From NCBI RefSeq assembly GCF_001439735.1, contig NZ_JYLN01000002.1, positions 682,001-746,000 on the forward strand: a DNA stretch of 64,000 bases, read 5' to 3'. This DNA is from Pseudomonas paralactis (GTDB lineage Bacteria; Pseudomonadota; Gammaproteobacteria; Pseudomonadales; Pseudomonadaceae). Under the pieces are notes generated by a model. That model saw nothing but the letters and a program-made list of their open reading frames with translations, was not told where the DNA came from and did no database searches. Position 1 is the first letter of the stretch, and every line of letters begins with the position of its first letter. Shown here piece by piece: positions 54,593 to 63,682 of the stretch. The position numbers and the translations under genes were made by a program.

Positions 54593-54967
54593 CGGGCTGA
54601 CGACTTGCAAGCTCAAGGTCATCCTTTGCCGATAACGGGCGTAGCGCACGACCAGAAAATGAATCGACACCGTCACCAGCGAAATGTAGAACTGCCCGAT
54701 CACGCTGAGCAGCCCCAACCACTCTGCGAACAACGCCATCAGCAAGGTGGCGCAGGTGAGCATGATCATGCTGGGCCGCACCAGCGCCCATTGGTCCAGG
54801 GCGCGAAACTGACGCAACTGCTTGTGGCAGCACAGCTTCAAGCCCGAATGGCAGTACGCGCAGTCAAACGGTACTTCAATGGCGATGGCGTTCAGTTGCC
54901 AGGGCTTGAGCTCAAACGTCATGTCGCACTGGGCACAGTGCCCTTTGATGCCGATTGCAGCGGCCAT
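54539..54967 (-). CDS. Small zinc-ribbon-like membrane protein (unknown function)
   Basis: This 142-residue protein was not recognised. The N-terminus has two Cys pairs, GHCAQCDMTFEL and FDCAYCHSGLKLCC, like a zinc ribbon. Two hydrophobic helices follow (MIMLTCATLLMALFAEWLGLLSVI; FYISLVTVSIHFLVVRYARY). A short polar tail follows. The pattern recalls PqiA-type zinc-ribbon membrane proteins but the match is only in layout. Its final 54 bases overlap the tatD-like gene tail-to-tail, an antisense arrangement. ATG 54967 is chosen because MAAAIGIKGHCAQC begins the zinc-ribbon block. Confidence 0.65.
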   Translation of the reverse strand: MAAAIGIKGHCAQCDMTFELKPWQLNAIAIEVPFDCAYCHSGLKLCCHKQLRQFRALDQWALVRPSMIMLTCATLLMALFAEWLGLLSVIGQFYISLVTVSIHFLVVRYARYRQRMTLSLQVVSPLPVEQLARIACARLTQQ

Positions 54968-55092
54968 CGTCGTATCCTCTCGTGACCGTGACTGATGAAA
55001 TAAATTCTCACCCATTCACGCCGCGATAAAACACAGCCCGGCAAATCAGGACAAATGCCACGTGATTCACGGCGTGGTCCCACAGAAAATTC

Positions 55093-57120
55093 TTACACCC
55101 GAAACGCGCCAATCAATTGCTTCAACTCAATGACCTGCGCCGACAACTGCCGGCTGGCCGCTTCGGTCTGTTGAGCGCCTTGTGCCGCATGTTCACCGGC
55201 GCGATTGATTTGCACAATATTCTGGTCGATGTCGTGAGCGACCGCCGTTTGCTGCTCGACGGCAGCCGCGATCTGCTGGTTCTGGTCCACAATCATTCCT
55301 ACAGCACCAAGGATATTTTCCAGGGCGTGCTGGACCTTTTCAGACTGCCCTACCGTGCCACTCGCCATTTCATGGCTGCTGCCCATCGCCTTCACCGCTG
55401 CGCCGACGCCACTGTGCAAGCGCATGATCATTTGCTCGATTTCTTCAGTGGAGTGCTGAGTACGCCGAGCCAGGGTGCGGACCTCATCGGCCACTACGGC
55501 AAAACCGCGTCCTTGTTCACCAGCGCGCGCAGCTTCGATGGCGGCGTTGAGCGCCAACAAATTGGTCTGTTCGGCAATGCTTTTGATCACCTCCAGTACG
55601 CTGCTGATGGACTGGCTATCGGCCGCCAACTGGTTGATCACCCGCACCGACTCATCGATCTCCAAAGCCAGGCGTGCGATGCCGCTTTGTTGAGATTGCA
55701 CCAGCGCCCGCCCGCTGACGGTTTCATCATTGACGCTTTGTGCACTGTTGACGGCCGCCGCCGCGCTGCGCGCCACTTCCTGGGCGGTGGCAGACATCTG
55801 GTTCATCGCCGTTGCCACTTGCTCGATCTGGCTGCGCTGGCCGGATACCGCCTGGTTACTCTGCGCCGATACCGCTTGCACCTGGCCGGCCTGCAACTCG
55901 ACCTGGCTGACCGTATGCCCGACGCGCTCGATCAGGTCGTGAATTTTGGCCACGGTGCCATTGAATACCTGGCCCAAATCGCCCAACTCATCGCGGCTGT
56001 GAGCAACGAACGTGACCGTCATGTCACCGGCCGCGACTTTGTCCATCATCGCTCCCAGGCTGCGCAAGGTCGTGCGGGTGGAGACAAAGAAACCTGCATA
56101 TAAATAGAAAATCAGCGCAAACACCGCCACCAGGGCCGCGACCAGCAACACCATGTGCAAGCGGTTCTGCGCCAGACGTTGCTCCAGTTGCTGCCCAATG
56201 AACGCCAGGGTGGCGTCATCGAGTTGATAGGTCTTGGCCATCAGTTGGCTGACGCCGTCATAAAAACCTTGCCAGGGTGTGTCCAGCGTCTCGGCCATCA
56301 CCACCTGCTCTTCGAACAGCTCACTGCCTTGCTTGAGACTGGCCTGGCTGGCTTGCGCCAAGCTATCGAGTGCTGCGTGCGCGGCGTTGCTGGCGCCCAG
56401 CGCGTCGTGCAGCTTCAAGCCGTATTCGCCCTGGAGCTTTTCGACCTGCTGCAACAGCTCGTCAAAGCGCGTACTGGAGGAGGAATTGATAAAGCCCTGG
56501 CCCAGGGAATACGCACCCATCGCGCGGCCCTCACCCAGCAGTTGCGTAACCTGCGGAGTGACCGCAGTGACCAGGTCGCTGAGCTGGCGCAGATCACTCT
56601 GTGCATCACGGCTCAGGCCGGCTTGGCTGGCGATGATTTGGCTGAGCATCTGGGCCTGGTTGAGTAACTTGCCGATCAACGCCGCTTTGTTGAGCAACGA
56701 GGTTTCCTGCTGTTGGACCTTGAACGCGTCGATCAGCTCGTCGCGCTTGTTTTCAAAGACTTCGACTTGCTCAGGCTGCGTCGCCATGGCGTGCAACCCC
56801 TGCAACCGCTCCAGCACACGTTGCTCCAGTTCATTGATCTGCGCCTCTAGATCCGCCGCCTTGCCGGACTGCCCGAGGATGACGTTGATCTGTACCTGGT
56901 TATTCAGCGTTTCCAACTCACGCCGCAATGCCAGGCTACTGCCAAGCAAATCGAGGCTTTGCAGTTCGATACGGGTGCCCTGAAATTCGCGCCACGAGTC
57001 ACGCACCAGGTAATAGTTGGTCGCCAGCATCGGCAGCAGGAACAGCACGCTGATCAGGCTGAACTTCATGCCGAAGCTCAGGCGGTTCATCAGCGCAACG
57101 GCAGGATAGAGCAAGCTCAT
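55093..57120 (-). CDS. Methyl-accepting chemotaxis protein with a large helical sensor domain
   Basis: This chemoreceptor has 675 residues: a first transmembrane helix near residues 16-36 ([21 protein letters not shown]), a ~290-residue all-helical periplasmic domain (helical bimodular, HBM-like), a second helix ([26 protein letters not shown]), HAMP, and a signalling domain with the hairpin tip [41 protein letters not shown]. No C-terminal NWETF-type pentapeptide. HBM receptors often sense organic acids; the ligand is unknown. GTG 57123 is an alternative start. Confidence 0.93.
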   Translation of the reverse strand: MSLLYPAVALMNRLSFGMKFSLISVLFLLPMLATNYYLVRDSWREFQGTRIELQSLDLLGSSLALRRELETLNNQVQINVILGQSGKAADLEAQINELEQRVLERLQGLHAMATQPEQVEVFENKRDELIDAFKVQQQETSLLNKAALIGKLLNQAQMLSQIIASQAGLSRDAQSDLRQLSDLVTAVTPQVTQLLGEGRAMGAYSLGQGFINSSSSTRFDELLQQVEKLQGEYGLKLHDALGASNAAHAALDSLAQASQASLKQGSELFEEQVVMAETLDTPWQGFYDGVSQLMAKTYQLDDATLAFIGQQLEQRLAQNRLHMVLLVAALVAVFALIFYLYAGFFVSTRTTLRSLGAMMDKVAAGDMTVTFVAHSRDELGDLGQVFNGTVAKIHDLIERVGHTVSQVELQAGQVQAVSAQSNQAVSGQRSQIEQVATAMNQMSATAQEVARSAAAAVNSAQSVNDETVSGRALVQSQQSGIARLALEIDESVRVINQLAADSQSISSVLEVIKSIAEQTNLLALNAAIEAARAGEQGRGFAVVADEVRTLARRTQHSTEEIEQMIMRLHSGVGAAVKAMGSSHEMASGTVGQSEKVQHALENILGAVGMIVDQNQQIAAAVEQQTAVAHDIDQNIVQINRAGEHAAQGAQQTEAASRQLSAQVIELKQLIGAFRV

Positions 57121-57280
57121 CACAGGTGATCTCCCCTTCTTTTATTGTTATTGAGGCGCAGGGCGGCGGCAGATAGCCACTATTTGGCGCTCTGTCTGTA
57201 TAGCTCAATTCGAAGGGAAGTTTTGTAACGTAAAGTTAACGGCGTCTCCGAGTGCCCAATGATCAGGAGTACTCCTTACG

Positions 57281-57658
57281 TAACCACGATGCGAAGCGAG
57301 CCGCTCTTGCTCTTGATCTGCTTTTGATCTTAAGCGCCCCGTCAAACCACGCTGGCCGGAATTCGCCAGGGATTTGGGGGGTAAACCGGCAGGGATGCCG
57401 GTTTAGCCGCCCCGCGCCATGGATGGCGCGTGGCGGCGGCCCCCCAAATCCATGGCGGATTACGGGCACACCGAGCCTAGGCGAGGTGCCGAGTGGTGGG
57501 GCAAGAGCGCTTTGGTTACTTTCGCGCTTTTCGAAAGTGACCCGCTGTAAAAGCGGAACCCATAGCAGCCGTTACCCAAATAACGGATATGTACTCGATC
57601 AAAGCCCAGCATCCTGGTAGGCCCTGAGGCCGCCATCGGGAGCAAGCCCCCTCCCACA
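57281..57658 (-). repeat. Long dispersed repeat, copy B (inverted relative to 5672-6061)
   Basis: The reverse complement is nearly identical to copy A, including the three-way-junction core (57351-57445 approx.), the ctttcg hairpin and a REP at the far end (57631-57658). It has fewer AGAGCA units and lacks the GGTATCTACACAACT terminal repeats that bound copy A. A 122-codon open frame in it is not a credible gene. Confidence 0.85.
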
Positions 57659-57700
57659 AGTACAGCGCCGCACCAGAAAGCAAGCCCCCCCAACAGTTGC

Positions 57701-58537
57701 TCAGGGCAATACAGTCCAGATCGCAAACCCGGCATACCACAACACCGCCGCACGCAGCAGGAGCTCCCACAACCGATCCAGGCTGTTGATACCATCGGCC
57801 CCCACCACCGGAGGAGGGATTTCAGCCGCCGCCAGCCCGACTTTTTCCATCAACTGCGCCGCACTGATATCCCAGCTCAGCAGTTCGTGGAGCATCACAC
57901 GACTGACCCCGACAAAGTTGCCCACCAAAGCAAAGCTCGCCGCCAGCAGGCGTACCGGCAACCAGTCAAACGCATGGCGCAATTGCGCGGCGCGTTCAGC
58001 CACCAGCGGGTTCTGGCTGTGCTCGCTGGCCAGCGCCAACAGCCGATAGGCCAAAGCGGCCACAGGGCCCAGCAGGAAATACCAGAAAATCACCGCAAAA
58101 AAGCTCTGGTACGCCTGCCACAGCAGATGACCCTGAACCCTCTCCAGCAATTGCTCACCACTGTCGGCGCCAAGCTTCAGGTCGCGCTCGGCCACATGCT
58201 CTGCCGCTTGCAGATCACCGCGTCGCCAGGCATCGCGGAACGGACCAAGGCCTGCCAGTAAATCACCACGACCCAGGCTATAAATCACCACCAGGATGTG
58301 CACCGGCAGCGCCAACAGGCCATAGGCCACCGGCTCCAGTACCAACAACAACAGCGCCAGCAACGCTACCGGCAGCAGCACCAGTATCGTCAGGATCAGC
58401 CAGGGTCGCTTGCCCATGCGCGGGCTCGACTCCAGTTTGGCCAACTCACGCAGCCATCCGCCGTCGCGCTGCAACCGCAGGCGCAAGGCCGAGAACTTCT
58501 CGATCCACACCGCCAGCACCAACACCAGGAAACTCAT
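57701..58537 (-). CDS. ampE: Beta-lactamase regulatory modulator AmpE
   Basis: This inner-membrane protein encoded with AmpD has 278 residues: MSFLVLVLAVWIEKFSALRLRL at the start, several helices (LILTILVLLPVALLALLLLVL; FFAVIFWYFLLGPVAALAYRLL) and the RHAFDWLPVRLLAASFALVGNF segment. Its exact biochemical role is unsettled in the literature. The ATG overlaps the ampD stop by four bases (ATGA), so the operon is ampD-ampE. Confidence 0.93.
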   Translation of the reverse strand: MSFLVLVLAVWIEKFSALRLRLQRDGGWLRELAKLESSPRMGKRPWLILTILVLLPVALLALLLLVLEPVAYGLLALPVHILVVIYSLGRGDLLAGLGPFRDAWRRGDLQAAEHVAERDLKLGADSGEQLLERVQGHLLWQAYQSFFAVIFWYFLLGPVAALAYRLLALASEHSQNPLVAERAAQLRHAFDWLPVRLLAASFALVGNFVGVSRVMLHELLSWDISAAQLMEKVGLAAAEIPPPVVGADGINSLDRLWELLLRAAVLWYAGFAIWTVLP

Positions 58538-59097
58538 TGTTCGTGTCCTCCATCCTGCAGGGCGCCGAGAAAGCGTGCCCAATCAAAAGCCGGGCCCGGG
58601 TCGGTCTTGCGTCCCGGGGCGATATCGCTGTGACCACAAATCCGCTGACGAGTAATTTTTGGGTAAGCCTTGAGCAACTGGCGCGTCAGTTCGATCAGCG
58701 CCGCGTACTGGGCATCGGTGAACGGCAGTTCGTCCGTACCTTCAAGTTCGATCCCCAGCGAGAAATCATTGCACACCTCGCGCCCCTCGAAGCTGGAAAT
58801 ACCGGCGTGCCAGGCACGGTCCTGGCACGAGACAAATTGCGTGACAGTACCGTCACGTTCAATCAGAAAATGCGCAGACACGCGTAGGTGGGCGATACCG
58901 GCAAAGTAGGGATGCTCTGAAACATCCAGGCGATTCTGAAAAAACGCCTGCACCTTGCCCGTGGCGAACTGCGCAGGAGGCAAGCTGATGTTATGCACCA
59001 CCAACAGCGAGATTTCGCCTTCAGGGCGCTCGTTGAAGTTGGGCGAAGGGCAAAGACGGATGCCCTGGCACCAACCGCTGGCGGGGTCCAACTGCAT
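58534..59097 (-). CDS. ampD: 1,6-anhydro-N-acetylmuramyl-L-alanine amidase AmpD
   Basis: This cytosolic zinc amidase of peptidoglycan recycling limits the muropeptides that activate AmpR. The 187-residue product has zinc ligands in LLVVHNISLP (His) and GHSDIAPGRKTDPGPAFDW (His, Asp), with SAHFLIERDG also present. ATG 59097 is chosen because MQLDPASGWCQGIRLCPSPNF is the conserved N-terminus. First gene of ampD-ampE. Confidence 0.95.
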   Translation of the reverse strand: MQLDPASGWCQGIRLCPSPNFNERPEGEISLLVVHNISLPPAQFATGKVQAFFQNRLDVSEHPYFAGIAHLRVSAHFLIERDGTVTQFVSCQDRAWHAGISSFEGREVCNDFSLGIELEGTDELPFTDAQYAALIELTRQLLKAYPKITRQRICGHSDIAPGRKTDPGPAFDWARFLGALQDGGHEQ

Positions 59098-59158
59098 ACA
59101 GGCTCCTGAAATGAGACGAGGTGTTACCAGTATGCCGCGTTCCACCCTGCGGTTGCGA

Positions 59159-61312
59159 TCACTTGCCGCGTTTGAGTTGACGCAGATCGCCCATCACCGC
59201 AGCCAGCGCACGCTCAAACAAAGGGCCATCGTCCAACGTGCGCAGTGCGCCACACTTGAACGCCTGGGCTAATTGGACGGTAGTTTTTTCCAGCACCTTA
59301 AGCCCGGTGCGGCTGACGAAAATACAGGTATCGTCAGGCGGCATGATTGCCGTCAACTTGCAGCGCAGGGGGGTCTGTTGATCTTGCTCAAACGCTACCC
59401 AGGCGCCGACCCGCAACTGACTGGCCTTGATCAGATCGAGGTCATCTTTGGGCAGCGACTCAACGACGGTCGGCACACCAGCGCCAAGCATAAAAGGCTC
59501 GCGGACTTCGACCAGCACTTGGGCTGGGTCGCCCTCGCACGACTGAACGTGCGTGGCCTGCAACCGTTGGAAAAACTCACGGGTGCTGAAAGGATCGAAC
59601 GCCGCAGCGGCCAAACCGTCACGCAATGCCTTGAGCAACACGGGTAGTTGCTCAAGCAAATGCCGGCCCGCTTCGGTGTCTTCCCGCAGGCCGACGCTCC
59701 AGACCAACTCATCCAGAGTACGCAGCGCCGCCTGCCATTGCAGCGATTGTTCGCCATGCTTGAGCATGGCCAATAACAACACCTGGCCCCAGGCCTGCTG
59801 AAGGAATTGCACCACAAACTGCGGCAGAACCTTGCCCGCCAGCCTTCGGTCAAGCACTTGCGCCACACGCTGGCGGGCAGTCTCGGTATGCAAGCGCGCC
59901 TGCTCGGCCTCACGGGTATGGCGTTCAAGCAACTGGCTGCGCCTGCATTCATCCGCGGTAAACGCGCTGAACTGTGTCAGTAGCTGGGAAAAAATCGCCG
60001 GGTCTTCAACAAACTCATTCAATAAACGCTGAACCACCTGTTCCACACGCTGGTACAGAGCATCGTGGCAGGCGTTTTGCGGCGGGCTCCAGCCCATGAC
60101 GGCGCTCGCGATGTCATTGAGCAAACGTCGCGCCGGATGGCTCGCGCAACTGAACAGGCTCTTGTCCAGCACGGCGACTTTCAGCAAGGGTATCTGTAAA
60201 CGGGCGATCAGGCCCTTGAACGCGTCCGGCACACTGCTATCAGCCAGGATGAACGCAAACAGCATAGCGAACAGGTTGATGACATCTTCGTCAGCATCTT
60301 CCAGGACCCGCGACTTGCCACTCTTGACGCTGACTCGGGTGAGCAGCTGTTCAAGCTGGTTACGCAGGTCGAAATCGTCTTCAGCCTCGGGCTCGGGGAC
60401 GTACTGCTGCAAATGCGACAGCAGGCGCAGTAGATCACGGGTGGCAATGGGTTGCGGCTCGGCACTGGCTTCGAGGGTCGGTGCCACGCTGCCACGCACG
60501 GCTTGCAGTAATTTCTGCAACGCGCTGAACGCTTGCTGGCCGCTCTCATCGAGCGGCGGGTCGACGATCGGCTGGCTGGCGTGGTGGTGTTCCCGGCTGG
60601 CGCGCCCGCCGGGACGACGGGACGGCACGGCCTTGAGTTCGGGCAGCACGCCGACCGCGACCAGCAGTTGATTGGCTTCGCCGTACAACAGGTCAGCGTC
60701 ACTGAGCACATATTTTTCAAAGAGCTTGAGCATGATCAGCTTGACGCGAATTTCCACCCCCAGGCTGCGCCCTGCCTGCAGGAAAAACTCACACAGCAAT
60801 GCCGGGCCCAGCGGATTTTCATGATCCTCCAGGCGCCTGCCCAGCAATTGGCTCATGCGTGCGCTCAACTGTCCCAGGGCCAAACCATCACGATGTCGCA
60901 CCCGACTGAGCATGGCCTCAAGGGCTACGGCTTTTTCCACATCGTCGGCGCTGGTACCGGATACCGCTTCGTAGGACACCACCGGCACCAGCTGCAAGTC
61001 GCCGCTTCCGAACTGCCCCAGATTGGCGAAGGCGACAAACAGTTGCTCCATGAACACGCGCTCGAAGTTCTTGCGCTTGAGGCGCAGATCGCGCATCGCC
61101 TCGAAAAAAATATGATGGTCGACGGTGCTCCGGGCCTTATCAGCCATTTCGAACAGGGTGTCGTCGGCGTTATCGAACAGTTCCTGCAAACCCTGTTGCA
61201 ACTGTTGCGCAGCCTTGTCACGTACCTGCAGCAACACCACCGGCAGGCGCGCGAGCGGCGATGGCGTGGCCTGTGCCCTGTTGATAGGCACCACCTTTCC
61301 GTCATTGTGCAT
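59159..61312 (-). CDS. DUF1631 protein
   Basis: This 717-residue cytosolic protein was matched only to the DUF1631 family. Most of it is alpha-helical (VLLQVRDKAAQQLQQGLQELFDNADDTLFEMADKARST). A low-complexity region near residues 260-310 is rich in Arg, His and Ser. The C-terminal ~100 residues are beta-rich (RVGAWVAFEQDQQTPLRCKLTAIMPPDDTCIFVSRTGLKVLEKTTVQLAQAF) and resemble a PilZ-like barrel without the usual RxxxR motif. ATG 61312 follows AGGAGG. P. aeruginosa has the same gene between ampD and nadC. A link to c-di-GMP would be speculation. Confidence 0.82.
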   Translation of the reverse strand: MHNDGKVVPINRAQATPSPLARLPVVLLQVRDKAAQQLQQGLQELFDNADDTLFEMADKARSTVDHHIFFEAMRDLRLKRKNFERVFMEQLFVAFANLGQFGSGDLQLVPVVSYEAVSGTSADDVEKAVALEAMLSRVRHRDGLALGQLSARMSQLLGRRLEDHENPLGPALLCEFFLQAGRSLGVEIRVKLIMLKLFEKYVLSDADLLYGEANQLLVAVGVLPELKAVPSRRPGGRASREHHHASQPIVDPPLDESGQQAFSALQKLLQAVRGSVAPTLEASAEPQPIATRDLLRLLSHLQQYVPEPEAEDDFDLRNQLEQLLTRVSVKSGKSRVLEDADEDVINLFAMLFAFILADSSVPDAFKGLIARLQIPLLKVAVLDKSLFSCASHPARRLLNDIASAVMGWSPPQNACHDALYQRVEQVVQRLLNEFVEDPAIFSQLLTQFSAFTADECRRSQLLERHTREAEQARLHTETARQRVAQVLDRRLAGKVLPQFVVQFLQQAWGQVLLLAMLKHGEQSLQWQAALRTLDELVWSVGLREDTEAGRHLLEQLPVLLKALRDGLAAAAFDPFSTREFFQRLQATHVQSCEGDPAQVLVEVREPFMLGAGVPTVVESLPKDDLDLIKASQLRVGAWVAFEQDQQTPLRCKLTAIMPPDDTCIFVSRTGLKVLEKTTVQLAQAFKCGALRTLDDGPLFERALAAVMGDLRQLKRGK

Positions 61313-61558
61313 CCTGGCCTCCTGAAACGGCGGTGTTGTGAGGGGTAAAGAACGGGGGCAGGCACGACAGTGTGCTGCAAATAAACCGATTACCGCCTGG
61401 ACGTCAAAGCTATGACGCCAATTGCAAGGCGCGAGATTATCTTGCAAACGAGGGTGGTTGCGCCAGCAAACTCTGCCTTTGCGCTGTAAATGAGCGGCGC
61501 GCTGGGTTCAAACGCACGCAACCCCTATAATCCCGGCACTTTGTTTGTGGAGCCTGTT

Positions 61559-62407
61559 ATGCCGAACCTCCGTCTTGCCGACCTCACCGCCGAAATCGAA
61601 GCCAACGTGCGCCGCGCACTGCTGGAGGACGTCGGCAGCGGTGATATCACCGCGCAGTTGATCCCGGCCGAACGGCTGGCCAAGGCCACGATCATTACCC
61701 GCGAAGCGGCCGTGATTGCCGGTACGGCCTGGGTAGATGCGGTATTTCGCCAACTGGACCCACGGGTCGCCGTGCATTGGCAGGTGGCCGACGGTGAACG
61801 TGTCAGCCCCAACCAGGCGCTGTTCCACCTTGAAGGCCCGGCCCGCTCGCTGCTCACGGGTGAACGCAGTGCGTTGAATTTTTTGCAGATGCTGTCAGGT
61901 GTCGCCACCCGAGCGCAGTTCCTGGCGGACTTTGTTGCCAGCACCCAGGTCAAGCTGCTGGACACCCGCAAGACACTTCCGGGCCTGCGCCTGGCGCAGA
62001 AATACGCGGTCACCTGTGGCGGTTGCCACAATCACCGCATCGGGCTGTATGACGCGTTCCTGATCAAGGAAAACCATATTGCCGCCTGCGGTGGCATTGC
62101 CCAGGCGATTACGGCCGCCCACAAGATCGCCCCAGGCAAGCCGGTGGAAATCGAGGTGGAGAACCTGGCGGAGTTGCGTGACGCCCTGGCGGCGGGAGCC
62201 GACATCATCATGCTTGATGAACTGAGCCTGGAAGACATGCGCGAGGCCGTGCGCTTGAACGCCGGCAAGGCCAAGCTGGAAGCCAGCGGCGGGATCAATG
62301 AAAGTACCCTGCTGCCAATCGCTGAAACCGGCGTGGACTTCATCTCCATCGGCGCGATGACCAAGGATGTGAAGGCAGTGGACCTGTCGATGCGTCTGAG
62401 TATCTAA
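61559..62407 (+). CDS. nadC: Nicotinate-nucleotide pyrophosphorylase (carboxylating)
   Basis: This is the quinolinate phosphoribosyltransferase of NAD synthesis. The 282-residue product has [77 protein letters not shown] and SGGINESTL...[12 protein letters not shown] 61559 is chosen over a frame 23 codons longer. It diverges from the DUF1631 gene and is followed by a hairpin repeat. Confidence 0.96.
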   Translation: MPNLRLADLTAEIEANVRRALLEDVGSGDITAQLIPAERLAKATIITREAAVIAGTAWVDAVFRQLDPRVAVHWQVADGERVSPNQALFHLEGPARSLLTGERSALNFLQMLSGVATRAQFLADFVASTQVKLLDTRKTLPGLRLAQKYAVTCGGCHNHRIGLYDAFLIKENHIAACGGIAQAITAAHKIAPGKPVEIEVENLAELRDALAAGADIIMLDELSLEDMREAVRLNAGKAKLEASGGINESTLLPIAETGVDFISIGAMTKDVKAVDLSMRLSI

Positions 62408-62419
62408 AGCGCGGAGCTA

Positions 62420-62457
62420 TTGTTGTGGCGAGGAGGCTTGCTCCCTCGCCACAACAA
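62420..62457. repeat. REP-like hairpin after nadC (GTGGCGAGG family)
   Basis: TTGTTGTGGCGAGG is fully complementary to CCTCGCCACAACAA around a GGCTTGCT-containing loop. It is a fourth REP-like family in the window and may also act as a 3'-end hairpin for nadC. Confidence 0.7.
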
Positions 62458-62477
62458 GCCCGCCCCGCCATCAGCGC

Positions 62478-62783
62478 TTAAACTACAAGATTATTCATCT
62501 CGCAGTACTCTTCCCATTCGACGCCCAGTACCTCGGCTGCCTCTTTATGCAAGGCCAACCGCGCAGCTTCGAATTCTTCCGGTGTCGAGGTGTACTTGAG
62601 GGTCAACTCCCAAGGCTGGAGGTTCTGGCTCTCTGCCTCGTCCTCGAATGCCCACTGAACCTGATCGCGCTGGTCGTCAGCACTCAGGTCCTTGATCTCT
62701 TCTTTAAGCTGCGGCGTCGCCTCAAGGTATTTCTTGAGGGCTTCTTCGTGACGCGCTTGCTGGGTCATCTCAGTCGTGGTCAT
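62478..62783 (-). CDS. Conserved small acidic protein (hypothetical)
   Basis: This 101-residue protein was not recognised with certainty; it may be a DUF6388-type Pseudomonas protein. It is predicted helical and acidic, with no Cys pairs except one and no signal: MTTTEMTQQARHEEALKKYLEATPQLKEEIKDLSADDQRDQVQWAFEDE, then WELTLKYTSTPEEFEAARLALHKEAAEVLGVEWEEYCEMNNLVV. It lies between nadC (converging) and tRNA-Thr. Codon use is like its neighbours. Confidence 0.65.
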   Translation of the reverse strand: MTTTEMTQQARHEEALKKYLEATPQLKEEIKDLSADDQRDQVQWAFEDEAESQNLQPWELTLKYTSTPEEFEAARLALHKEAAEVLGVEWEEYCEMNNLVV

Positions 62784-62934
62784 GTTGTTCTCTTAGATCG
62801 AGGAATGGGGATGCATCTGGGTCATCAAGGTTGCGCAGATACAAAAGAGCGGGCGCGAATGCCAACTCGTCTGGCCTTCAGAACCATTCTGGGATCATCT
62901 GAAAACATTGCCTTTGAAGCAGTGGTGCGTTTTT

Positions 62935-63006
62935 GCCCGAGACAGGAATCGAACCTGCGACCTTCGCGTTACGAGTGCGCTGCTCTACCGGCTGAGCTAC
63001 ACGGGC
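62935..63006 (-). tRNA. tRNA-Thr (anticodon CGU)
   Basis: The minus strand gives a complete cloverleaf: acceptor GCCCGTG/CTCGGGC, D arm GCTC...GAGC, anticodon loop CTCGTAA (CGT, reads ACG) and T arm with GGTTCGATTCC. It has 72 bases to the last acceptor pair. The discriminator is A, and the next bases are AAA, so CCA is not encoded. Pairs 6-67 (U-U) and 31-39 (A-C) are mismatched. It sits beside pilA, as in P. aeruginosa. Confidence 0.92.
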
Positions 63007-63069
63007 GGTGGGCTAAAGCTAGCACTGCATTGGTCATGCAGCAACTGACTCGCTCACCGCCCGGCGCCA

Positions 63070-63483
63070 TCACGCGCCGTTGGCAGAGCAGCCCTTGGCA
63101 ACGTACTGCGGATCCGCGGTGGTGGCACAGGTCCATCCGCTGGTTGCGCTGCGGGTCAAGGTGATGGTCTTGCCCAGCACGGGCGCAGGTGCATCAAGGA
63201 TTTCACAGCTGATGGCGCCGGCGCCCGAGGCTACATCCCCTGTCACATCGATCTTGCAATTGGCGGTCGGGCTGTTGCCACCGATCAACGACACAGTAGG
63301 CACAGTGCCCTGGTTGATGACGTCTTCATAGCCGGCCTTCAGCGCGCTGATTTCAGCCAGCCCCGCCGTAAACTTGGCCTTGGCCTGGTGCTTGGTGTAC
63401 AGGGGCAAACCGATGGTGGCCAAAATGCCGATGATTGCCACGACGATCAACAACTCGATCAAGGTAAAGCCTTTTTGACGCAT
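63070..63483 (-). CDS. pilA: Type IV prepilin (major pilin-like)
   Basis: This 137-residue prepilin has the PilD site MRQKG/FTLIELLIVVAIIGILATIGLPLY: a five-residue leader, Phe at +1 and Glu at +5. The C-terminal part has a Cys pair in WTCATTADPQYVAKGC, the D-loop disulfide, and another pair (NCKID; ISCEIL). Starting at 63483 gives the proper short leader; longer frames add unrelated sequence. It lies between tRNA-Thr and pilC and is divergent from pilC. Confidence 0.92.
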   Translation of the reverse strand: MRQKGFTLIELLIVVAIIGILATIGLPLYTKHQAKAKFTAGLAEISALKAGYEDVINQGTVPTVSLIGGNSPTANCKIDVTGDVASGAGAISCEILDAPAPVLGKTITLTRSATSGWTCATTADPQYVAKGCSANGA

Positions 63484-63682
63484 CTCTTTCAGTCTCCAGA
63501 ATAAAACCATGACAAGGCGCGTCCTGCGCCCCGAAGTGTGCAACGGCGCCAGTGTACCCACCCCCACCGAGCCCATCGCCTGCAAGACGCACATTCTGAC
63601 ACTTTATCCCATAACACCAGCCGTCCCGAATTCGCCGCCTGACTACGCTATAAATTCTTCACTGCCGGGTGCGCAAACCACT

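Noticed and set aside
3150..62457. Repeated 20-base units resembling CRISPR repeats
   Set aside because: They occur as isolated inverted pairs at scattered gene ends, not as a direct-repeat array with spacers, and no cas genes are present.
62784..63069. Possible prophage or island junction at tRNA-Thr
   Set aside because: No integrase, no direct repeat of the tRNA end and no foreign genes are visible on either side within the window.
63484..63682. Search for a sigma-54 promoter of pilA (GG-N10-GC)
   Set aside because: A TTGC appears in minus-strand TGTGCGTCTTGCA but the required GG is not at the right distance, so no RpoN site is claimed.
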